From the NCBI GenBank assembly GCA_963714425.1, contig CAVQOI010000014.1:124001-188000 (forward strand): 64,000 nt of DNA, written 5' to 3'. The notes under the pieces are model-generated. The model saw only the letters and a program-made list of their open reading frames with translations, ran no database searches and was not told where the DNA came from. The translations under genes were made by a program, and so were the position numbers. Source of the stretch: DATCYX01 sp963714425 (lineage in GTDB: Bacteria; Chloroflexota; Anaerolineae; Anaerolineales; UBA4823). Shown here one piece after another: positions 58,002 through 64,000 of the stretch (its first letter is position 1; each line of letters begins with the position of its first letter).

Positions 58002-59406
58002 TGGTTTCCTCTTCGTCAGGCCCAGTATCATCTTGTGAATCTGGAGCTTGAAATTCCTCTGCATTTTCTTCAAAAGGAATGATTAGGGGTTCTGATCCTC
58101 GGTCGCTGGCTGCCGCTTGCTCGGCGCTAACATCAACATCCCCTAGGATTTCTTTCTCGGGATCGCTGTATTCCAGGTCGGTCGCTGAATCATCTGGATC
58201 CATTACTCCGACATCGGTTTCTTCTTCTAGAGGCTCTTGTTTGACTCTTGCTCGGATTTTTCCGCGCATGAGTTTATTCAAATCTAACACAACCAAAATG
58301 GCCATCCCACCCAGGACCGTGGGGATAAAAAATTTGTAAAACAGATTCACGTAGTAGACAATAGGATTCTTGTCGGGCGATGGGACGTAATGTGATAGCC
58401 AGGCTGCCGAGAAATTGGTTGTGGCATTAGGGTGGCAAAGCTGGCAACGGGCGAGCAGGTTTTCTCGAACATGGAGACCTTTCGTGGGATCATCCGTGCG
58501 GCGGATATCATGGACCCCGTGGCAGTCATAGCACACTGGTTTATTTGTCTCCGCATCAGGTGTCATTTTTTCGAAAAGCATGACGGTTGTGCCGTGAAAA
58601 TCCGCTACATAGGTGTTGAGGACGTCCGTGGATAGGCCATATTTAGCCATTTTCTGTTTATCCGTGTGGCATTTGGCACAGATATCCGGTGAGCGAAGAC
58701 GGAATGAAACAGTTGTAGGGTCCTGGGTATTGTGGACACTATGACAATCGATACAAGTCGGGACGTCGATGTTGCTTTCATCCAGAAGTGCTGAGCCATG
58801 CACGCTTTCTGCATACTGATCAAAAATTGCGCTGTGGCATTTGGCGCAGGTTCTTGGCACCCACGCTCGAGTTTCCGGCAATAAATCCAATGTACCGGGG
58901 TGGTTTAGTCGCTGAACCGTGTGAGCCGAATGGCAATCTGTGCATACAGCAGCTTCACGTATGCCCGAATTCAATGCAGCTGTGTGCACACTATCCTGGG
59001 CGAGTTCGTATTGGTGCTGGTGGCAACCCTGGCAAGCCGGGTAGAGTTGCAGGGAGGCATCGCGCAAATCCTCAGCTTGAAATGGGGGATGTGGGTAGTT
59101 TCCGATTTGACGATGGCACTGGACGCACGCATATCCTGATTCTCCGTGTACCGACGAATTATATTCGTCCGGCGAGACATACAGATCCAGCACATCACCA
59201 TTCTTTAATTCGAGGACAGGGCCGGGCTGACCATGGCAGCTCAGGCACACCTCGTTGCTGATAGAAAGCAGAGGCTCCGGGGTGGTGCTGACTTGCAAGG
59301 AAACACGGTCCATATCTGGAGCTGCCTGTGCACCAGTTCCGACAATAATAATCGCAATCGAGAGCACCAGGAAGGTGCCTGCAATGATGATGTTTCGACG
59401 GCGCAT
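57994..59406 (-). CDS. nine-haem cytochrome c with C-terminal membrane anchor
   Basis: 470 residues. N-terminal signal/anchor (about 5-28). Nine CxxCH sites can be counted: CLSCH, CVQCH, CQGCH, CTDCH, CAKCH, CIDCH, CAKCH, CYDCH, CQLCH. HGSALLDESNIDVPTCIDCHS is typical of the multihaem family that includes NrfH/DmsE-like and octahaem proteins. A hydrophobic helix at about 362-380 is followed by a 90-residue acidic tail. No CxxCK site, so not NrfA-type nitrite reductase. Expected outside the cytoplasmic membrane, relaying electrons from the partner cytochrome b. One-base overlap with the cytochrome b upstream. Confidence 0.92.
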   Translation of the reverse strand: MRRRNIIIAGTFLVLSIAIIIVGTGAQAAPDMDRVSLQVSTTPEPLLSISNEVCLSCHGQPGPVLELKNGDVLDLYVSPDEYNSSVHGESGYACVQCHRQIGNYPHPPFQAEDLRDASLQLYPACQGCHQHQYELAQDSVHTAALNSGIREAAVCTDCHSAHTVQRLNHPGTLDLLPETRAWVPRTCAKCHSAIFDQYAESVHGSALLDESNIDVPTCIDCHSVHNTQDPTTVSFRLRSPDICAKCHTDKQKMAKYGLSTDVLNTYVADFHGTTVMLFEKMTPDAETNKPVCYDCHGVHDIRRTDDPTKGLHVRENLLARCQLCHPNATTNFSAAWLSHYVPSPDKNPIVYYVNLFYKFFIPTVLGGMAILVVLDLNKLMRGKIRARVKQEPLEEETDVGVMDPDDSATDLEYSDPEKEILGDVDVSAEQAAASDRGSEPLIIPFEENAEEFQAPDSQDDTGPDEEETSG

Positions 59407-60143
59407 TATTGTTCAGCTCCTGGCTGGTGTGGTTGCGTCGGCTCGCCCGTGAGACGCTCGTATTCAAGGGCGTGATAGGCACGCATGTCTTCTTCATTTA
59501 GCCACCCTGTGAAAATGCTCAGGTTCAATCGCTCAATGTGCACGTGATAAACATGCCATATTACGATAAAAATCAGGGTGACGATCGCCTCTGTACTGTG
59601 AGCCAGCTTGGCAGCCGGAATAATTCCTCCAGGAAATATCCATGTGAACGTCACTGGGAACCACAATACAAATCCCGTTACCACCATGATCGCAATAGAA
59701 AAGAACAAGAACCAGTAGGTGAATTTTTGCTCGAAGTTGTATTTTCCAAATTTTGGTTTATTTTTGGTTAGAAAGAGCAAATATCGACCCATTTGATAGG
59801 CATCGCGGATATCTTGGAGTGAAGGCAACATATTTCCGGCTAACCGCCGGCGGCTCAAGAGGTAGATCGCATACACGATATGTACGATGACGAGCAAGGT
59901 GAGCAAGACAGCGGCGATATGGTGGATATTCTGCACCATAAATACACTCTCGGGTGTAGACAAGAGTTGCTGGCTCCATGTTGCTGTGCGATATTTTTGG
60001 GGAAGACCGGTCAGTAAAAGTACCAGGACACACGCCAGAAAAATCAAGTGCTCCCAGCGTTCGTAAACCGAAAAGCGAGGAAAGGTCTTTATCGTGCGCG
60101 CTTTTTTCTCATCGCGTTTCGTGAGAGGCGTTGGATTGCTCAT
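59406..60143 (-). CDS. cytochrome b (FdnI-like) membrane subunit
   Basis: 245 residues with four helices. Haem His candidates: YERWEHLIFLA (helix 1), QNIHHIAAVLL (helix 2), AKLAHSTEAI and IWHVYHVHIERLN (helix 4). LLTGLPQKY and TGFVLWFPV match the second cytochrome b of this locus nearly position by position, indicating duplication. No cytochrome c extension here. Overlaps both neighbours by 1-4 bases. Confidence 0.92.
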   Translation of the reverse strand: MSNPTPLTKRDEKKARTIKTFPRFSVYERWEHLIFLACVLVLLLTGLPQKYRTATWSQQLLSTPESVFMVQNIHHIAAVLLTLLVIVHIVYAIYLLSRRRLAGNMLPSLQDIRDAYQMGRYLLFLTKNKPKFGKYNFEQKFTYWFLFFSIAIMVVTGFVLWFPVTFTWIFPGGIIPAAKLAHSTEAIVTLIFIVIWHVYHVHIERLNLSIFTGWLNEEDMRAYHALEYERLTGEPTQPHQPGAEQ

Positions 60144-61240
60144 CTGGATAAACTCCTTCTCACACGATCAACGCTTGAACGTAGGATCTGGAGCGCAACA
60201 TATGCGATGGATAACCACAAGACGAAGCGTGTAAAGCTGTTGTAGAACACCTGAGTGTAATAAACAAACGGTGTTCTGGTCAGGCTCACCTCATGGTGCC
60301 CAGTCCATGCACCCACCCAATTCGGACCAACATCTGGGTGACACTTCTGGCAGGTGCTCAATAGATTCTGGCTGCTGACTAAGGACATCGGATCTTCGCT
60401 CTCGCGGATATTATGGATGCCATGGCAATCGCTACAGATGGCGCTGTTGTGCCAGATAGTAGGCCAGCGAGATTTGAATACGGATACATCCACACCGTGC
60501 CAGGAAAGCTCATAAAGATCATATACATTTGCGGGCAAGCTATACTTTGACATCAAGGCTGCGTCAGCGTGGCATGTAGCGCATAAGTCGGGCTCTGCAA
60601 CGCGAAACTCTGCAGTGCGTGGATCCTGAATATTGTGCACTCCATGGCAGTCAGTACACACGGGCACGTCTGGGTTATTATCCTCGATCAATGCGCCGCC
60701 GTGGACACTCTCCCTGTACTCAGCGTATATTTGAGAATGGCATCGCCCGCAGGTTTCGGAGATAAGCGACCGTGGCTGATCTGGCTTTTGGACGTCGTGA
60801 GAGCCGTGGCAATCTGTACAGATTGGAGCATCCAAGTTGCCCTCCAAAGCCACCTGGGTATGCATGCTGTCGAGGGTCTTTTCGTAGTTCACAGAATGGC
60901 ATTTTTGGCACGTCAGGTAGTAAGTTCGCGAGAGCTCTCGACGGTTTTGGAAATTAATTTCCGGATGAGGGTAAGTTTGGATGTCTGCATGGCAGGCGCT
61001 ACATTCTATGCCAACCCCGGCATGAACAGATCTGTCGAGCATTTCTGACGATATAAAGATTGATAGCGTCTCCCCATCTGGCAAAGTCATACTGGCGTTC
61101 GGGTTCCCATGACACGTCAAGCAATATTGGGATGTCTCTTCCGCTTTGGCGGAAGTATTAGGGGTCAAGACGATCAGGACCGCAAAAGACACGATCAATA
61201 CCCAAACTGGTGAGAGAGGCTTCAATTTATACTTACCCAT
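60140..61240 (-). CDS. nine-haem cytochrome c with C-terminal membrane anchor (paralogue)
   Basis: 366 residues from the ATG at 61240, which overlaps the small upstream gene by 8 bases. Signal/anchor at about 12-30. Nine CxxCH: CLTCH, CSACH, CQKCH, CTDCH, CGRCH, CTDCH, CATCH, CSDCH, CQKCH, in the same spacing as the paralogue at 58-59.4 kb (for example HGGALIEDNNPDVPVCTDCHG). The C-terminal helix RFVLWLSIAYVALQIL is followed by a short basic end instead of a long acidic tail. Confidence 0.92.
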   Translation of the reverse strand: MGKYKLKPLSPVWVLIVSFAVLIVLTPNTSAKAEETSQYCLTCHGNPNASMTLPDGETLSIFISSEMLDRSVHAGVGIECSACHADIQTYPHPEINFQNRRELSRTYYLTCQKCHSVNYEKTLDSMHTQVALEGNLDAPICTDCHGSHDVQKPDQPRSLISETCGRCHSQIYAEYRESVHGGALIEDNNPDVPVCTDCHGVHNIQDPRTAEFRVAEPDLCATCHADAALMSKYSLPANVYDLYELSWHGVDVSVFKSRWPTIWHNSAICSDCHGIHNIRESEDPMSLVSSQNLLSTCQKCHPDVGPNWVGAWTGHHEVSLTRTPFVYYTQVFYNSFTRFVLWLSIAYVALQILRSSVDRVRRSLSR

Positions 61241-61442
61241 GTGCCAGACTCCCAGAATTTGTATGGTTGTTCTCGTCGGGTGCTTCTTCATTGTTATTCC
61301 ATCCGCTCGGCGGTTCGGAAAGGGGGGGGATCAGCCCTAATCGCTTTAACAGATAAGAGATAGCTAACATCACCAGCAAGGGGACTAGGCAACGAAGGAC
61401 GAAAAAGAGTGCTATAAGTAGTGGGCTCGTGGTTCTTTCCAT
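61233..61442 (-). CDS. small single-pass membrane protein heading the cytochrome genes
   Basis: 69 residues. One long hydrophobic segment (about 6-34, LLIALFFVLRCLVPLLVMLA) and a polar Asn/Glu-rich end. GGAGAG lies 7 bases before the ATG, and its stop overlaps the nonahaem cytochrome start, which strongly supports a real gene. Possibly an assembly or small structural subunit; no family recognised. Confidence 0.65.
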   Translation of the reverse strand: MERTTSPLLIALFFVLRCLVPLLVMLAISYLLKRLGLIPPLSEPPSGWNNNEEAPDENNHTNSGSLAHG

Positions 61443-61478
61443 GCGGTTCTCTCCAGGAACGAGTACCTTATTGGCAAG

Positions 61479-61515
61479 GCAACCTGCTTGCTAAAGCAGA
61501 GACCCGAAGGATTGC
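61479..61515 (-). promoter_or_regulatory. structured leader before the cytochrome genes
   Basis: As minus-strand RNA: an outer stem GCAATC/GGTTGC encloses CC-TTCG-GG and CTGCTT-TAGC-AAGCAG hairpins, a possible three-way junction between the promoter and the 69-residue gene. No known class recognised. Confidence 0.4.
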
Positions 61516-61539
61516 TTTTTATAAATATATGTTCGCTGT

Positions 61540-61545
61540 ATTATA
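61540..61545 (-). promoter_or_regulatory. internal -10 box of the redox locus
   Basis: Perfect TATAAT about 98 bases upstream of the 69-residue gene, inside the 256-base gap after the NrfD gene. No good -35. The cytochrome b/c genes and two-component genes may be transcribed from here separately from the ferredoxin-NrfD pair. Confidence 0.5.
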
Positions 61546-61698
61546 CCCGCACCCGAATCAATGAATGGTGCGCATCGGCGGGATGAAAACCCACGATTAA
61601 AAGGACTCGATGAACCCCTGAAATTATTCTTTCTCAGGACTACATCGGTGGATGTGATACCCGCCCGGAATCCTCTCGCTAGGTAATGTAGACGACCA

Positions 61699-62925
61699 CT
61701 AGAGGTTAGGCTGATCTCTTGAGAATAATGGAAGGTATCGGACGCCCAAGGTAAGCATCAGCAGTGCATAACCCAATATCCCTACAACAACCCCCCATTC
61801 AACCAAGCTGGGAAAGTAGTTTCCAGGTGGAAGGTGGAATAGTGTGCCGGGAGAGTAGGATACGGGCACAAAAAGACCAGACACCGTGATGTTCCACCGA
61901 TTGAATATCACGCCGATTACAGCGCAGGCTGCGCCGATTACCAGGTAACTTGGCTTGCGATTGTACCTGGGTAATAAAAAGATCAGCACGGGGATCAGAA
62001 TTCCAATGATCATCTCGCCAAACCAAAACCCGAAATTATAGGGAGTCTGGTCGCTGAGCATGGCAAGGGCTGTGCTTACGGCAGGCGTTCGACCATAATA
62101 CGTTACCGCCACCAGGTCCCATAGCTTGATGTATGCGTACACCAGCAGACCTAAACCACTGAAGCGGGTGATGGTGAATAATATATCGTGCGGCACTGTC
62201 TTTTTGCGGGTGATCGCTTCGATGACGAAAGCCAGTGCCATGGTGAGCGCAGGCCCCACGGCGACTGCCGATAAGATAAACATAACCGGCATGGTTGGCT
62301 TAAACCAGATCGGTCGTGATTTTATTATCCCATAAGTGGCGCCCAATGAAGATTGGTGCAATAGCGAGACCAACAAACCAAAAATAGCTAGTAATGGCGC
62401 GAGCTTATGAGTGAAGTGGGCGATATCGAGCAGCCAAGGCCAGCGCCTGAAAAAGCGTGACTCGAATACCACAGGTGCAAATTCTACAATCATGATTGTA
62501 AGATAGATGGTGATGCACCAGGTAATTTCCCATAGAACCGAGTGCACATTCCAATATACCCAAGGGTGCCAAAAGCGATCGGGGCGGCCAATATCCATAA
62601 TCAGGGTTAGCAGGGCAGATGTATAGCCGATAAAGCCTACAAATACTGCCAGGCGCACGATCGACTGGAAGCGCTTAATACCGAACAGGTAGACTACCGC
62701 CGAGAGTGTGAACGCCCCTGCGCCCAATGCAATGGATGATAGATCGATCGTGATCCATAATCCCCATGGAACCAGATCGCTCATATTGGTGATGACTAGA
62801 CCGCGGATAAAGACCTGCACTGCCGCAATCAGTCCGATGATCAGGAAAATACCAATTAAAGCAAGCCATATCAGGAATGTGATGGAAAAATTATATGGCT
62901 TGCGACCCAGTGTTATGGTTGCCAT
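61699..62925 (-). CDS. NrfD/PsrC-type polytopic membrane subunit
   Basis: 408 residues with about ten membrane helices and no cofactor-binding motif. Quinone-interacting subunit of respiratory oxidoreductases. Typical stretches: LVPWGLWITIDLSSIALGAG, DIGRPDRFWHPWVYWN, SVLWEITWCITIYL, and the HQSSLGATYGI turn. Closest in style to HybB/DmsC-like NrfD proteins. Stands 2 bases after the ferredoxin gene. Confidence 0.9.
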   Translation of the reverse strand: MATITLGRKPYNFSITFLIWLALIGIFLIIGLIAAVQVFIRGLVITNMSDLVPWGLWITIDLSSIALGAGAFTLSAVVYLFGIKRFQSIVRLAVFVGFIGYTSALLTLIMDIGRPDRFWHPWVYWNVHSVLWEITWCITIYLTIMIVEFAPVVFESRFFRRWPWLLDIAHFTHKLAPLLAIFGLLVSLLHQSSLGATYGIIKSRPIWFKPTMPVMFILSAVAVGPALTMALAFVIEAITRKKTVPHDILFTITRFSGLGLLVYAYIKLWDLVAVTYYGRTPAVSTALAMLSDQTPYNFGFWFGEMIIGILIPVLIFLLPRYNRKPSYLVIGAACAVIGVIFNRWNITVSGLFVPVSYSPGTLFHLPPGNYFPSLVEWGVVVGILGYALLMLTLGVRYLPLFSRDQPNL

Positions 62926-62927
62926 CT

Positions 62928-63758
62928 CTATAGCCCTTCCTCAGGAGGAATGTAGTATACATTCGGCTCTGTACCCAGCTCTTCTCTCAGGCGGATGGTG
63001 GGGTTGTCTGCAACCACGATAGATACCGGGCTATCCGGATCGTTGAGATTGCCGAATGTACGCGCACCCACCGGGCAGATATTAACGCAAGCAGGAGTGG
63101 CTTCCCGATCAACTCCAGGCACCAGCCCATGCTCCAAGCCGTAATCAATCCGGTGGACGCAGAAAGTACATTTTTCGATTACGCCTCGTGGCCGGCGTTC
63201 GACTTCTGCGATCCCCCAAGTTGGGATGAAAGGATTTTCATCTACGCGAGCCTCCCAGTTGAAGACGCGTGCATCATAAGGGCAGGCAACCTCGCAGTAC
63301 CGGCATCCGATACAGCGGTCGTAGTCCATTACTACCAGGCCGTCCTCTCGATGATAGGTAGCTTTTACCGGACAAACTTCCACACAAGGCGCCTCCTGGC
63401 AATGGAGACATGGGCGGCTGAAGAAAAAGGGTAGTCCGGTAGTGGTTTTTTCTTCAACAACAATATTCCATGGTCGTTCAGGCTCAACATCATTGGTGGC
63501 GGAGCACGCTCTCAGGCAGTACTCGCATCCAATACATTTGTGCAAGTCGATCGCCATCCCCCAGCGATAGGTATTATTCTTATGTGGGGCCGAGCTTTCA
63601 ACGCCTTCCAATTGGCCTTGTTTCAGGTTTGAGAAGGGAGAAAGAGGACCGGTCGTGAGTGCCTGTGCCAGCACAACAGATCCGCCTGCAGCGCCGGCGA
63701 CGATGAGGAAATCTCGTCTTGTGAGATTTAGCTTGACTTTCGTCTTCTTATTCTTCAT
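62928..63758 (-). CDS. Tat-exported four-cluster [4Fe-4S] ferredoxin subunit
   Basis: 276 residues. Tat signal TRRDFLIVAGAAGGSVVL (about 13-30). Four Cys groups for four [4Fe-4S] clusters: CIGCEYCLRAC; CLHCQEAPCVEVCP; CIGCRYCEVACPYDARVF; CTFCVHR with CVNICPVGA. Same family as HybA/NrfC/DsrO. Carries electrons between a catalytic subunit and the NrfD protein on the outer face of the membrane. The N-terminus overlaps the upstream gene by 11 bases. The catalytic subunit must lie beyond the window, or be one of the multihaem proteins. Confidence 0.93.
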   Translation of the reverse strand: MKNKKTKVKLNLTRRDFLIVAGAAGGSVVLAQALTTGPLSPFSNLKQGQLEGVESSAPHKNNTYRWGMAIDLHKCIGCEYCLRACSATNDVEPERPWNIVVEEKTTTGLPFFFSRPCLHCQEAPCVEVCPVKATYHREDGLVVMDYDRCIGCRYCEVACPYDARVFNWEARVDENPFIPTWGIAEVERRPRGVIEKCTFCVHRIDYGLEHGLVPGVDREATPACVNICPVGARTFGNLNDPDSPVSIVVADNPTIRLREELGTEPNVYYIPPEEGL

Positions 63759-64000
63759 CGTCAGTCACCTCAACCACGCTCATCCCACGACCAACCACCC
63801 ATGCGGCTGCGCCGCCGGTAATCAAGCCAATGATGGCTCCCTGGGCAAGACCGGTATAAAGACGTACAGAGGAACGTGCTTCCAATGTGGCGACCAATTG
63901 TTTCTGTTCATCAAGCTGTTGAGAGAGTGTTGCGGTATCTACCTGGCTGAGCTCTTCAAATTCGCCTGTGAGCTTAATGATGGCATCGCGGGTATGTACA
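63748..64000 (-). CDS. C-terminal part of a membrane-anchored protein (start outside window)
   Basis: An open frame of 83 residues enters from the window edge and stops at 63748. It has a Gln/Glu-rich, coiled-coil-like stretch (DTATLSQQLDEQKQLVATLE), then a Gly/Ala-rich membrane helix (YTGLAQGAIIGLITGGAAAWVV) and a short acidic end. The overlap with the ferredoxin gene shows it belongs to the same operon. Function not recognisable from this part. Confidence 0.7.
   Translation of the reverse strand, partial: VHTRDAIIKLTGEFEELSQVDTATLSQQLDEQKQLVATLEARSSVRLYTGLAQGAIIGLITGGAAAWVVGRGMSVVEVTDDEE

Noticed and set aside
57994..61240. Cytochrome c nitrite reductase (NrfA) or hydroxylamine oxidoreductase
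   Set aside because: No CxxCK site and no catalytic-haem signature; all haem sites are CxxCH and both proteins carry a C-terminal membrane anchor.
1..64000. CRISPR arrays, insertion sequences, prophage or integrative elements
   Set aside because: No regularly spaced repeats, transposase, integrase or phage structural genes were found; the only tRNA has no visible attachment-site duplication.

Overview
The window looks like an ordinary chromosomal stretch of a Chloroflexota bacterium, most probably class Anaerolineae. This is inferred from the protein families, the split ATP synthase locus and the gene order; no rRNA is present to prove it. GC content is moderate. Genes are tightly packed on both strands with many 1-14 nt overlaps. 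I see no insertion sequence, prophage, integrase or CRISPR array. No gene-free gap exceeds about 300 bases.

Layout. 1-5.4 kb: the end of a complex I operon (nuoM, nuoN), then the membrane sector of ATP synthase (AtpZ/I-like protein, atpB, atpE and an atpF-atpH fusion). 5.4-11.5 kb: murE, facing pnp-rpsO and a mazG-LOG-HEAT operon on the minus strand. 11.6-23.9 kb: a large plus-strand block for RNA and translation (DHH-CBS-CCA nucleotidyltransferase, nusA, ylxR, infB, rbfA, nrnA, truB), followed by ribF, thyA and folA. 23.9-25.9 kb: a minus-strand group ending in ftsY. 25.9-34 kb: molybdopterin synthesis (moaC and a moaD-moaE fusion), a frameshifted threonine-synthase-like gene, fabF, rnc and smc. 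34-43 kb: a glycerol-1-phosphate-dehydrogenase-like gene, a secreted LamG/propeller protein, ppk2, tRNA-Pro(CGG), a GAF histidine kinase, an inositol-phosphate synthase and an alcohol dehydrogenase. 43-47.6 kb: yebC, ruvC, ruvA, proC, a GNAT and an alpha-toroid protein. 47.8-53.4 kb: the catalytic ATP synthase genes atpAGDC, then mreB. 53.4-64 kb: the redox regulator rex, then a long minus-strand respiratory locus. That locus holds a Tat-exported four-cluster ferredoxin, an NrfD-type quinone-interacting membrane protein, two successive pairs of nine-haem cytochrome c plus cytochrome b (the last b carrying its own fused cytochrome c domain), and a co-transcribed histidine kinase and response regulator.

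How they fit together. Complex I and the split F-type ATPase make and use the proton gradient. The 54-64 kb locus looks like an additional quinone-linked electron-transfer module whose substrate cannot be read from the sequence. moaC and moaDE could supply a molybdoenzyme partner lying outside the window. Rex probably senses NADH/NAD+ and carries a good operator in its own promoter. Several genes have a -10 box only 6-9 nt before the start codon, so leaderless transcripts seem common in this genome.

The most unusual items are the duplicated multihaem c/b redox modules with their own two-component system, the atpF-atpH fusion in a split ATPase, the MoaD-MoaE fusion with an internal Gly-Gly, the ruvC gene that lacks any ATG/GTG/TTG start, the Rex operator, and an uncharacterised structured leader at 35.65 kb.
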